Assembly: GCF_000010805.1 (NCBI RefSeq)
Contig: NC_012522.1
Span: 7,192,001 to 7,256,000, forward strand
From: Rhodococcus opacus B4
GTDB taxonomy: Bacteria; Actinomycetota; Actinomycetes; Mycobacteriales; Mycobacteriaceae
Length of the DNA stretch: 64,000 nt
Reading direction: 5' to 3'
Shown: positions 35,364-43,850 of the stretch, piece by piece
Layout: every line of letters begins with the position of its first letter
Numbering within the stretch: the first letter of the stretch is position 1
Program-made: the position numbers and the translations under genes
Notes under the pieces: model-generated
What the model saw: the letters and a program-made list of their open reading frames with translations, nothing else
The model's database searches: none
Told to the model about the DNA's origin: nothing

Positions 35364-36149
35364 ATGCCTGTGGCAAAACCGACTGCGACCCTGACCGTGC
35401 TCCGGACCGAATGGCTGACCCCGCACATGGTGCGGGTAGTCCTCGGCGACCCGGGATTCGACAGCTTCGTTCCCAACGCCTTCACCGACGCGTACGCGAA
35501 ACTCGAATTCGGAAGCCCCGAAGCGCCGGTCCTGCGCACCTACACGATCCGGTCCGTGGACCCGGTGACGCGTGAGATCGCCATCGACTTCGTCGTCCAC
35601 GGTGACGCCGGTGTCGCCGGCCCGTGGGCCGCGTCCGCGGCCGCCGGTGACGTGTTGACACTGCGCGGCCCCGGAGGGGCGTTCGCGCCGGACCCGGCGG
35701 CCGACTGGTACCTGCTCGCGGGCGACGAGACCGCGATCCCCGCCATCTCGGCGTCCGTCGGGAAACTCGACGCGTCGGCGGTGGGGAGTGTGATCATCGA
35801 GGTCGCCGGGCCGGACGACGAGATTCCCTTCGACGCGCCCACGGGCGTCGACGTCACGTGGATCCACCGGGGCGACACGGCGGACCGGATCGGGGACGAG
35901 GCGTCGGGAGACAACGCCCCCCTCGTCGCGGCGGTCCGCGACACCGAATGGCTGCCCGGCCGCGCGCAGGTGTTCGTTCACGGTGAGGCGCAGGCCGTGA
36001 TGCACAACCTCCGCTCGTACGTGCGCAACGAGCGGGGCGTCCCCGCGGCGGATGCGTCGATCTCCGGATACTGGCGCCGCGGCCGCACGGAGGAGGGCTT
36101 CCGAGTGTGGAAGTCCGAACTCGCCGCGAGCGAGGGTGCCTCCCGCTGA
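35364..36149 (+). CDS. viuB: siderophore-interacting protein (ferric-siderophore reductase)
   Basis: 261-aa flavoprotein that reduces or releases iron from imported siderophores. The FAD-binding barrel has LRTYTIRSVD (RxYT), and the NAD(P)H part has WYLLAGDETAIPAI and QVFVHGEAQAVMHNLRSYV, both typical of the SIP family. The C-terminal ISGYWRRGRTEEG is conserved. It is controlled by an iron box 17 bases upstream. In mycobacteria viuB also follows dprA, so the locus is syntenic although an ArsR operon is inserted here. Confidence 0.93.
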   Translation: MPVAKPTATLTVLRTEWLTPHMVRVVLGDPGFDSFVPNAFTDAYAKLEFGSPEAPVLRTYTIRSVDPVTREIAIDFVVHGDAGVAGPWAASAAAGDVLTLRGPGGAFAPDPAADWYLLAGDETAIPAISASVGKLDASAVGSVIIEVAGPDDEIPFDAPTGVDVTWIHRGDTADRIGDEASGDNAPLVAAVRDTEWLPGRAQVFVHGEAQAVMHNLRSYVRNERGVPAADASISGYWRRGRTEEGFRVWKSELAASEGASR

Positions 36150-36177
36150 CCCGATGCGTGACCCGATGCGGCGGACG

Positions 36178-37371
36178 CTACGACGTATGCGTCCGCCGCG
36201 TCAGCACCAGCAGCGACGTCATCGCCACGACGCCGGCGGCGGGGATTGCCACCGCCATCGGCACGGCCGTGTCGGGTCCGGCGATGCCGACGAGCGGTGA
36301 GACCACCGCGGCGAGCCCGAACTGGCCGGCCCCGAGGAGTGCGGATCCGGTGCCGGACGCCTTGGTCACCTCACCCTGAGCCAGTGCCGTCGCGTTGCCC
36401 ATCACGAAACCGATGCTCGACACCGAGACGAACAGCGGAACGAGAATCGCCCACCACGGCGGCGCGGCCGGCAACGTCGCGGCGAGCAGCAGGACGACCC
36501 CCGCGGCCAGGAGTAGCGTCACCCCGAAACCCAGCAGCTGCCGGGCATGGAACGTGCCCACGAGCCTGGTGTTCACGATCGCCGCAGTCACCATGCCCGC
36601 TGCATTGACGGCGAAGACCACGGAGAACTGCCCCGGGCTGAAACCGAGCACGTTCTGCACGACGAACGGCGACGCGGAGATGTACGAGAAGAGCGCGACG
36701 AATCCGAACATGAACGCGAACGCATAGCCGAGGTACACGCGGTTGCCGACCACATACCGCAGGTTGTGCACCAGGGCCGCGAGGCCGCCGCCGTGTCGGT
36801 TCTCCTCGGGCAGCGTCTCCGGAACCAGGATCAGCACGCCGGCGAACATCACGACCCCGGCGGCCGTGAGCACCCAGAAGATTCCTCGCCAGCCGACGGG
36901 TCCGAGCAGGGCACCGCCGAGCAGCGGCGCCACCACCGGTGCGACCCCGCCGATGATCATCATGATGCTGAAGAGCCGGGCGGCGTTGTCGCCGCGGGCA
37001 CGATCGGCGATGCAGGCACGGGCTAGCACGATCGCGGCACCACCGCTGAGCCCCTGGAAAAGTCGTGCAGTGATGAGGATTTCGACGGTCGGGGACACGG
37101 CGCAGGCCATTGCGGCGAGTGTCGTCACGACGGTGGCGCCGATCAGCAGGCGCCGCCGCCCGAGGCCGTCCGACAACGGTCCGACCACGAGCTGGCCGAT
37201 CCCGAGCCCGGCCATGAACGTGGTCAACGTCAGCTGCACGCTCGGCGCCGAGGTGTTCAGGCTCTCCGTCATCACGGGGAGACCGGGGAGATACATGTCG
37301 GTGGCCAGTGGGGCGATCGCGGACAGTAACGCCAGGACACACAACATCGGGATGGAGATCGTTCGTTGCAC
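36178..37371 (-). CDS. Bcr/CflA family multidrug efflux MFS transporter
   Basis: 397-aa, 12-helix drug:H+ antiporter. The opening LCVLALLSAIAPLATDMYLPGLPVM is the Bcr/CflA signature, and loop 2-3 has VGPLSDGLGRRRLL. Its 3' end is 28 bases from that of viuB, and it may export siderophores or drugs; no regulator is adjacent. The ATG is at 37371. Confidence 0.92.
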   Translation of the reverse strand: MQRTISIPMLCVLALLSAIAPLATDMYLPGLPVMTESLNTSAPSVQLTLTTFMAGLGIGQLVVGPLSDGLGRRRLLIGATVVTTLAAMACAVSPTVEILITARLFQGLSGGAAIVLARACIADRARGDNAARLFSIMMIIGGVAPVVAPLLGGALLGPVGWRGIFWVLTAAGVVMFAGVLILVPETLPEENRHGGGLAALVHNLRYVVGNRVYLGYAFAFMFGFVALFSYISASPFVVQNVLGFSPGQFSVVFAVNAAGMVTAAIVNTRLVGTFHARQLLGFGVTLLLAAGVVLLLAATLPAAPPWWAILVPLFVSVSSIGFVMGNATALAQGEVTKASGTGSALLGAGQFGLAAVVSPLVGIAGPDTAVPMAVAIPAAGVVAMTSLLVLTRRTHTS

Positions 37372-37607
37372 AAAAGAACTCTAGCGGCGGTGCTGCTCGA
37401 TTCCTGTCCCGACCGAGTCGACTGTCGCCTCGATGCGCAACGACATGCCGGCACCGGTGGAGCTGATACTCGAGGAGTACACCCGGCCCGACGTGTCCGT
37501 GTCGAGGCTGCGTACGGTGCACGATCAGGCGCATCCCCGGGCCTGGCCCGGTTTGGTAGCGTCGCCCCACGAATCTGCAGTTGTTTCTGCATCATCCCGG
37601 GGGAACA

Positions 37608-38696
37608 GTGGACCGCGAAAACTTGACTCGACCGCAGCCGTCCTGGCTGAACGACGGTGGCGGCGCCCCGGTGGGCGAAGCCGCAGCGGATCCGTGGGTG
37701 CAGCAGTCGTGGGACGATCCCGCTCCCGCACCGAGTCAGCATCAGGTCACCAATCAGGATCTGGTGGCGGATGCGCTCCTGAAGCGGGCGCGCCAGGCGC
37801 CGAGCCGGGGTTGGCGGCGCGGACTGCACCGGCTCACCGGGGGAACGGTGAATCCGGGGGAGTCGTCGGGGGAGGCTCGTGACGCGGCGCTCCTCGACCG
37901 GATCCGGCAGCCGATCCAGGGGGACTATCGCATCGCGTTCCTGTCCTTGAAGGGCGGTGTCGGGAAGACGACGACCACGATCGGGCTCGGATCGACGTTC
38001 GCGTCGCTGCGCGGCGACTGCGTGGTCGCCGTCGACGCCAACCCCGACTTCGGGACGCTCGCGCAACGGGTGCCCCTGCAGACACATTCGACCGTCCGCG
38101 ACCTTATAGCGGCGGAACCGGACATCCGGCGCTACTCGGACGTCCGAGCTCACACGTCGCAGGCGCCGAGCCGCCTCGAGGTGCTCGCGAGCGAGCAGGA
38201 CCCGGCGATCTCCGAGGCGTTCAGCGAGGACGACTACCGGCGGGTCATCGACATCCTGCAGGTGTACTACAACATCATCCTCACCGACTGCGGCACGGGC
38301 ATCATGCATTCGGCGATGAACGGCGTTCTGCAACTGGCCAATTCCCTGGTGCTGGTGAGTTCGCCGGCCATCGACGGCGCCCGCAGTGCCGCCGCCACGC
38401 TGGACTGGCTGCAGCACCACGGGTACGGGCACCTCGTGTCCCGCACCGTCGTCGTGATCAGCGCCGCCCGGCCCGGCTCGAGCATGATCGACATGACGGA
38501 ACTGACCAATCACTTTCTAGCCCGGTGCCGTGCGGTGAAGGTGGTGCCGTTCGACGAGCACCTCGCCGAGGGCTCGGTCGTGGATCTGGACCTGCTGCGT
38601 CCCGCGACGCGCAAAGCGTTCGTCGAACTCGCCGCGATGGTCGCGGACGACTTCCCGGAGTCGGCGGGCAGACACGCTGTCGCCGAGTGGCGCTAG
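37608..38696 (+). CDS. EspI-like MinD/ParA family ATPase
   Basis: 362-aa protein. A disordered N-terminal region of about 70 residues (Pro/Trp/Asp-rich) precedes a deviant-Walker ATPase: GDYRIAFLSLKGGVGKTTTT, VVAVDANPDFGTLAQR, RRYSDVRAHTS, ILTDCGTGIM and AIDGARSAAATLDWL. These segments follow the ESX-1 protein EspI much more closely than ParA, yet no other ESX gene is visible. The GTG at 37608 is preceded by a GGGGG-type site. Mycobacteria have xerC in this interval. The stop CTAG is shared with the opposite gene. Confidence 0.82.
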   Translation: MDRENLTRPQPSWLNDGGGAPVGEAAADPWVQQSWDDPAPAPSQHQVTNQDLVADALLKRARQAPSRGWRRGLHRLTGGTVNPGESSGEARDAALLDRIRQPIQGDYRIAFLSLKGGVGKTTTTIGLGSTFASLRGDCVVAVDANPDFGTLAQRVPLQTHSTVRDLIAAEPDIRRYSDVRAHTSQAPSRLEVLASEQDPAISEAFSEDDYRRVIDILQVYYNIILTDCGTGIMHSAMNGVLQLANSLVLVSSPAIDGARSAAATLDWLQHHGYGHLVSRTVVVISAARPGSSMIDMTELTNHFLARCRAVKVVPFDEHLAEGSVVDLDLLRPATRKAFVELAAMVADDFPESAGRHAVAEWR

Positions 38697-39220
38697 CCGC
38701 CGACAGGTTCGAGCCGTACCGGCGCCACCCGGACCAGTCCGAGCGGGTCGAGGTAGTCACGGTCGCGGCGCAGACCCCAGTGCAGGCACGCGGCGACGGG
38801 GGTGATGCAGCCAGGATGACCGGGTTCGAGGGTGCCGAGGACGGTGCCGCGGCCGACACGCAGTCCGGGGGCGACCCGGGCGGTCACCGGTTCGTACGTG
38901 GTGCGCAGACCGCCCGGGTGGTCGACGGAGACGACGGGCTTGCCCGCGACCGTGCCTGCGAACACCACCACACCAGCCCCCGCGGACAGCACCGCCTCGT
39001 CGGGCACGCCACCAAGATCCACGCCGCGATGGCCGGGAAGCCAGTCGTGCTCGGGATTGTCGAACGCCCGCACCACCCGCGGCCGCGGGTGCAGGGGCCA
39101 GTCGAAGTCGCCGGTCGGCGCGGCGTCGGCGGGCGGTGTGAGGAGGGTGGCCGCGGCCAGCACGGTGGCGGCCGTGGCTGTCGCCGCGAGCGCCCGCAGC
39201 GTCGTTCCGAACCTCGTCAT
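38693..39220 (-). CDS. M23 family metallopeptidase, secreted
   Basis: 175-aa exported LytM-type peptidase. A signal peptide (ALAATATAATVLAAATLL...ADA) precedes the domain. Zinc residues are expected in HRGVDLGG (His and Asp) and LHWGLRRD, but the first His of the usual HxH is Cys (ACLHWG), a variant that I believe is common near rpsB in actinobacteria. Activity is therefore uncertain; it may regulate other hydrolases. Its TAG overlaps the ATPase stop in a shared CTAG. Confidence 0.85.
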   Translation of the reverse strand: MTRFGTTLRALAATATAATVLAAATLLTPPADAAPTGDFDWPLHPRPRVVRAFDNPEHDWLPGHRGVDLGGVPDEAVLSAGAGVVVFAGTVAGKPVVSVDHPGGLRTTYEPVTARVAPGLRVGRGTVLGTLEPGHPGCITPVAACLHWGLRRDRDYLDPLGLVRVAPVRLEPVGG

Positions 39221-39363
39221 GGTCCGACGATCCCGCACGTTCGGGACGCCGAGGGCAGCCGGGAAGAATCTGTGGATCGAGAGCGCTTTGTCCACAGATT
39301 TCGCGAAACCCTTGCACGGTCGGCCGTGGTGTGACGGGGCGGTTAGGGCGGAGGGCGTGGAGG

Positions 39364-39501
39364 CCGTACACTGATCGAGCGGTCTGTGTTCGCACAGTCC
39401 GACTTCGCGCGTCCGCGCAGTGTACGGATCGTCGGCTGGTCTCGCATTTCGATGTGAGTCCGACGGTTCACGGGCGCCAGGGCGGAACGTCACCGACGTT
39501 C
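39364..39501 (+). ncRNA. highly structured candidate rpsB leader RNA
   Basis: P1 CCGTACACTG (39364-39373) pairs with CAGTGTACGG (39418-39427). It encloses P2 (CGG-T-CTGTG, UUCG loop, CACAG-T-CCG, 39380-39401) and P3 (CGCG-cgtc-CGCG, 39406-39417), making a three-way junction. P4 follows at 39430-39465 (CGTCGG, CTCGCAT, a second UUCG loop, ATGTGAG, CCGACG). P5 GAACGT/ACGTTC spans 39485-39501. It ends 35 bases before rpsB. Together the stems look like an autoregulatory ribosomal-protein leader. The 316-base gap 39221-39536 holds little else apart from an inverted repeat at 39268-39301. Confidence 0.6.
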
Positions 39502-39536
39502 GGCATCAACCGGCAATGAAAGAGAGATACACAGCC

Positions 39537-40403
39537 ATGGCTGTCGTAACAATGAAGCAGCTGCTGGACAGCGGCACGCACTTCGGCCACCAGACCCGTC
39601 GCTGGAACCCGAAGATGAAGCGGTTCATCTTCACCGACCGCAACGGCATCTACATCATCGACCTGCAGCAGACGCTGACGTACATCGACAAGGCGTACGA
39701 ATTCGTCAAGGAGACCGTTGCCCACGGCGGCACCGTCCTCTTCGTCGGCACCAAGAAGCAGGCCCAGGAGTCCATCGCGGCCGAGGCCACTCGCGTCGGG
39801 ATGCCCTACGTCAACCAGCGTTGGCTCGGCGGCATGCTCACCAACTTCACCACCGTCCACAAGCGTCTTCTCCGCCTCAAGGAGCTCGAGGCGATGGAGC
39901 AGACCGGTGGTTTCGAGGGTCGCACCAAGAAGGAAATCCTCATGCTCACGCGTGAGATGACCAAGCTGGACCGCACCCTCGGTGGTATCCGCGACATGGC
40001 CAAGGTTCCCTCCGCGGTGTGGGTCGTCGACACCAACAAGGAGCACCTGGCGGTTGCCGAGGCCCGCAAGCTGAACATCCCGGTCATCGCGATCCTGGAC
40101 ACCAACTGCGACCCCGACCTCGTCGACTACCCGATCCCGGGCAACGACGACGCCATCCGCAGCGCCGCCCTGCTCACCAAGGTCGTCGCTTCCGCGGTGG
40201 CCGAGGGCGTGCAGGCCCGTGCCGGACTGAGCTCCGACAAGGACGCGAAGCCCGAGGCCGGCGCCGGTGAACCCCTCGCCGAGTGGGAGCAGGAACTGCT
40301 CTCGCAGGCAGCGCCCGCAGCAGAGGCCGCTCCCGCAGCTGAGGCACAGGCGGCTCCGGCTGCCGAGGCCCCCGCAGCAGAGGCTCCCTCCACCGAGGCC
40401 TGA
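39537..40403 (+). CDS. rpsB: 30S ribosomal protein S2
   Basis: 288-aa S2, last-assembled protein of the small subunit. The S2 core runs from AVVTMKQLLDSGTHFGHQTRRWNPKM to about residue 225 (VDYPIPGNDDAIRS). An Ala/Pro/Glu tail (PAAEAAPAAEAQAAPAAE) is an actinobacterial extension. The ATG at 39537 follows an aaagagaga site. It heads rpsB-tsf, separated by an intrinsic hairpin. Confidence 0.97.
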   Translation: MAVVTMKQLLDSGTHFGHQTRRWNPKMKRFIFTDRNGIYIIDLQQTLTYIDKAYEFVKETVAHGGTVLFVGTKKQAQESIAAEATRVGMPYVNQRWLGGMLTNFTTVHKRLLRLKELEAMEQTGGFEGRTKKEILMLTREMTKLDRTLGGIRDMAKVPSAVWVVDTNKEHLAVAEARKLNIPVIAILDTNCDPDLVDYPIPGNDDAIRSAALLTKVVASAVAEGVQARAGLSSDKDAKPEAGAGEPLAEWEQELLSQAAPAAEAAPAAEAQAAPAAEAPAAEAPSTEA

Positions 40404-40414
40404 TCCGATGCACA

Positions 40415-40449
40415 CGGCCCTGACCAAGAGATCTTTGGTCAGGGCCGTT
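40415..40449 (+). terminator. attenuator hairpin between rpsB and tsf
   Basis: ACGGCCCTGACCAA (40415-40428) and TTGGTCAGGGCCGT (40436-40449) pair perfectly over 14 bp with a 7-base loop and are followed by tt. It sits 12 bases after the rpsB stop and 66 before tsf, so it probably lets only part of transcription reach tsf. Confidence 0.8.
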
Positions 40450-40515
40450 TCACGGTCTGCCCCGAGTACTACCCTGACTTACGTCCCAACAGACATATGA
40501 GGAGGCTCGCTCACC

Positions 40516-41343
40516 ATGGCGAACTACACCGCCGCTGACGTCAAGCGGCTCCGCGAGCTCACCGGCTCCGGAATGATGGCCTGCAAGAACGCTCTCGCTG
40601 AGGCCGAGGGTGACTTCGACAAGGCTGTCGAGCAGCTGCGCATCAAGGGCGCCAAGGACGTGGGCAAGCGTGCCGAGCGCACCACGGCCGAGGGCCTGGT
40701 CGTTTCGAAGGACGGCGTCCTGCTCGAGCTCGACTGCGAGACGGACTTCGTCGCGAAGAACGAGGACTTCCTGAAGCTCGCCGAGTCGATCGTCACGGTC
40801 GCCGCGGCAGCGAAGCCCGCCGACGTCGACGCCCTCAAGGCGCTCGAACTCGACGGCAAGACGGTCGACACCGTCATCCAGGAGCAGTCCGCGAAGATCG
40901 GCGAGAAGCTCGTCCTGAGCAAGATCGCCTCCTTCGACGGGCCGGTCGCGGTCTACCTGCACAAGCGCAGCGCCGACCTGCCGCCCGCCGTCGGCGTGCT
41001 CGTCGAGTACACCGGTGAGGGTGACGCTGCCGCGGAGGCCGCTCGCGGCGCCGCCATGCAGGTCGCGGCGCTCAAGGCCAAGTACGTCACGCGCGACGAG
41101 GTTCCCGAGGACATCGTCGCCAACGAGCGTCACATCGCCGAGGAGACCGCGCGCGCCGAGGGCAAGCCGGAGCAGGCTCTGCCGAAGATCATCGAAGGCC
41201 GCGTCAACGGCTACTTCAAGGACGTCGTGCTGACCGAGCAGTCCTCGGTGCAGGACTCCAAGAAGTCCGTCAAGGCGATCCTCGACGAGGCCGGCGTGAC
41301 CATCAAGCGCTTCGTGCGCTTCGAGGTCGGTGCTTCGAGCTAG
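40516..41343 (+). CDS. tsf: elongation factor Ts
   Basis: 275-aa nucleotide exchange factor for EF-Tu. The start MANYTAADVKRLRELTGSGMMACKNAL contains both N-terminal signatures, and ELDCETDFVAKNEDF is the second EF-Ts motif. A gaggag-like site precedes the ATG. Follows rpsB after an attenuator hairpin. Confidence 0.97.
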   Translation: MANYTAADVKRLRELTGSGMMACKNALAEAEGDFDKAVEQLRIKGAKDVGKRAERTTAEGLVVSKDGVLLELDCETDFVAKNEDFLKLAESIVTVAAAAKPADVDALKALELDGKTVDTVIQEQSAKIGEKLVLSKIASFDGPVAVYLHKRSADLPPAVGVLVEYTGEGDAAAEAARGAAMQVAALKAKYVTRDEVPEDIVANERHIAEETARAEGKPEQALPKIIEGRVNGYFKDVVLTEQSSVQDSKKSVKAILDEAGVTIKRFVRFEVGASS

Positions 41344-41358
41344 TCGTGTGAACCGTAT

Positions 41359-41394
41359 GGCCCCGTCGGACGAGTGCGCTCGCCCGGCGGGGCC
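41359..41394 (+). terminator. terminator after tsf
   Basis: GGCCCCG (41359-41365) pairs with CGGGGCC (41388-41394). CGG/CCG and CGAG/CTCG continue the stem around a tgcg loop with two symmetric mismatches. It lies 16 bases after the tsf stop. Confidence 0.65.
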
Positions 41395-41517
41395 TACGTA
41401 TACCGCCACCGTCCTGATGAGGCAGGATGAGGATGGCCGTCTGAATGGGCCGAGGAGACGCGTGGGTGCGCTCGGCCGCTGTCGAAATCGACGAGTGCTG
41501 TGGAACTGAGGAGAGCA

Positions 41518-42246
41518 ATGTCCGAACCAGCCAACGAACGTACGGGATTCCATCGGGTCCTTCTCAAACTCGGCGGAGAAATGTTCGGTGGTGGCAAGGT
41601 CGGTCTCGACCCCGACGTGGTGACCAAGGTTGCCGAGCAGATCGCCGAGGTCGTGCGCTCCGGGGTGCAGGTGGCGGTGGTCATCGGTGGCGGCAACTTC
41701 TTCCGTGGTGCGGAACTACAGCAGCGAGGATTGGACCGCGCGCGTTCCGACTACATGGGCATGCTCGGCACTGTCATGAATTGCCTTGCTCTGCAGGACT
41801 TCCTGGAGAAAGAGGGCATCGACAGCCGCGTGCAGACGGCGATCACCATGGGCCAGGTGGCGGAACCGTACATTCCGCTGCGCGCCCAGCGTCACCTCGA
41901 GAAGGGACGCGTCGTGATCTTCGGCGCCGGCATGGGCATGCCGTACTTCTCCACCGACACGACCGCGGCGCAGCGCGCCCTCGAGATCGGCGCCGAGGTG
42001 GTGCTGATGGCCAAGGCCGTCGACGGTGTGTTCACCGCGGACCCGAACCTCGACCCGAACGCGACGATGTACACGCAGATCACGCACCGCGAGGTCATCG
42101 AACAGGAGCTGAAGGTGGCCGACGCAACGGCCTTCAGCCTGTGTATGGACAACCAGATGCCGATCATGGTGTTCAATCTGCTGACCGAGGGGAATATCGC
42201 TCGGGCGGTGTCCGGTGAGAAGATCGGAACGCTCGTCAAGTCATGA
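41518..42246 (+). CDS. pyrH: UMP kinase
   Basis: 242-aa hexameric UMP kinase of the amino-acid kinase fold, converting UMP to UDP. Visible parts: FHRVLLKLGGEMFGG (phosphate loop), VVIGGGNFFRG, ARSDYMGMLGTVMNCLAL and AKAVDGVFTADP. The ATG at 41518 is preceded by gaggag; one upstream in-frame ATG lacks a site. Order pyrH-frr-cdsA is the normal one. Confidence 0.96.
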   Translation: MSEPANERTGFHRVLLKLGGEMFGGGKVGLDPDVVTKVAEQIAEVVRSGVQVAVVIGGGNFFRGAELQQRGLDRARSDYMGMLGTVMNCLALQDFLEKEGIDSRVQTAITMGQVAEPYIPLRAQRHLEKGRVVIFGAGMGMPYFSTDTTAAQRALEIGAEVVLMAKAVDGVFTADPNLDPNATMYTQITHREVIEQELKVADATAFSLCMDNQMPIMVFNLLTEGNIARAVSGEKIGTLVKS

Positions 42247-42327
42247 CGCGCGTGCCACGCTCGACACAGTGTTTTCTCGAAACAGAGGCAGTGACGAATC
42301 GATGCAGAACGACATGGAGGAACAGCC

Positions 42328-42885
42328 GTGATTGATGAAGCTCTCTTCGAAGCCGAGGAGAAGATGGAGAAGGCTGTCACGGTGGCCAAGGACGATCTCG
42401 GATCGATCCGCACGGGCCGCGCGAATCCTGGCATGTTCAACCGCATCGGAATCGACTACTACGGCGCGTTCACCCCGATCACGCAGCTCGCCAGCATCAA
42501 CGTGCCGGAAGCGCGACTCGTCGTCGTCAAGCCGTACGAGGCCTCACAGCTGAATGCCATCGAGACGGCGATCCGGAACTCCGACCTGGGCGTGAACCCG
42601 TCCAACGACGGAAACCTGATCCGCATCTCCGTTCCCCAGCTCACCGAGGAACGCCGCCGCGAACTGGTGAAGCAGGCGAAGTCGAAGGGCGAGGACGCGA
42701 AGGTGTCGGTGCGCAACGTGCGCCGCAAGGCGATGGACGAGCTGTCCCGGATCCAGAAGGACGGCGAGGCCGGCGAGGACGAGGTGGGGCGGGCCGAGAA
42801 GGAACTCGACAAGACGACCGCCCGGTACGTCGCGCAGGTCGACGAACTGGTGAAGCACAAGGAAGCCGAGTTACTGGAAGTTTAG
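42328..42885 (+). CDS. frr: ribosome recycling factor
   Basis: 185-aa two-domain factor that splits post-termination ribosomes with EF-G. The helical arm ([33 protein letters not shown]) and the tail [20 protein letters not shown] are typical. GTG at 42328 follows a ggaggaa site. Lies 81 bases after pyrH. Confidence 0.97.
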
Positions 42886-42913
42886 TCACGAGACGAGGAG
42901 TGGATCGGGGACA

Positions 42914-43840
42914 GTGACCGTGCCAGCAGAACACGGGACCTCAGGGGGACCCATCTCCGAGGGCGACCCCTCGGGACCGGTCTCCGAGGGGAAGCCCACG
43001 CCGGAACCGGCCACGGCCGCGAAGTCCAAGGCCGGGCGTAACCTCCCCGCAGCGATCGGCGTCGGCGTCGGACTCGGCGTCGCGCTCATCCTGATCCTCG
43101 TCTACGTGCCCCTCGTGTGGATCGGGGTGGTCGCGGTCGCGATGGCCGTCGCCACGTGGGAGGTCACGAAGCGGCTGCGCGAAGCCGGCATCAGCGCCCC
43201 CCGGATCCCGCTGATCGCCGGGGGCCAGGCGATCCTGTGGCTGGGGTGGCCGTTCGGCCCGGTCGGAGTGCTCAGCGCCTTCGCGGGCACGGTACTGGTC
43301 TGCATGGTCTGGCGCCTGTTCGACCACGGGTTGAAGGCGACGCCGCAGAACTTCCTCCGGGACACGGCGGTCACCGTGTTCGTGGCGTCCTGGATTCCGC
43401 TGCTGGCGTCGTTCGCCGTGCTGATGGTGCTGCAGGACGACGGCGCCGGGCGGGTGCTGTGCCTGATGATCGGCGTGGTCTGCTCCGACGTCGGTGGTTA
43501 CGCGGCGGGGGTGCTGTTCGGCAAGCATCCGATGGTGCCGGCGATCAGCCCCAAGAAGTCGTGGGAGGGGTTCTTCGGCTCGCTGCTGTTCTGCGTGATC
43601 GGCAGCCTGCTGACGGTCACGCTGATCCTCGACGAGAACTCGATGATCGGTGTTCTCCTCGGCGTCGTGCTGGTGGTCACCGCCACGCTCGGCGATCTCA
43701 TCGAATCCCAGGTCAAGCGCGAGCTGCGCATCAAGGACATGGGCACCCTGCTGCCCGGGCACGGCGGGATCATGGACCGTCTCGATTCCCTGCTGCCGTC
43801 GGCGTTCGTGACGTGGCTGGTGCTCACGGTCCTCGTGTGA
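42914..43840 (+). CDS. cdsA: phosphatidate cytidylyltransferase
   Basis: 308-aa integral membrane enzyme making CDP-diacylglycerol, the precursor of all phosphoglycerides. A hydrophilic Pro-rich N-terminus of about 45 residues precedes eight or so membrane segments. The C-terminal signature is intact (SQVKRELRIKDMGTLLPGHGG then IMDRLDSLL). The GTG at 42914 is 28 bases after frr. Confidence 0.95.
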   Translation: MTVPAEHGTSGGPISEGDPSGPVSEGKPTPEPATAAKSKAGRNLPAAIGVGVGLGVALILILVYVPLVWIGVVAVAMAVATWEVTKRLREAGISAPRIPLIAGGQAILWLGWPFGPVGVLSAFAGTVLVCMVWRLFDHGLKATPQNFLRDTAVTVFVASWIPLLASFAVLMVLQDDGAGRVLCLMIGVVCSDVGGYAAGVLFGKHPMVPAISPKKSWEGFFGSLLFCVIGSLLTVTLILDENSMIGVLLGVVLVVTATLGDLIESQVKRELRIKDMGTLLPGHGGIMDRLDSLLPSAFVTWLVLTVLV

Positions 43841-43850
43841 CCGCGCTGCC

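Noticed and set aside
37433..37607. Open frame starting MRNDMPAPVELILEEY before the EspI-like gene
   Set aside because: It runs on out of frame through the next gene without a stop in the gap, and no RBS is seen; treated as promoter/leader sequence.
39268..39301. Inverted repeat AATCTGTGGA/TCCACAGATT with another TTGTCCACA before the M23 gene
   Set aside because: A real dyad, possibly an operator, but two isolated boxes 8 kb apart do not make an origin, so I do not call DnaA function.
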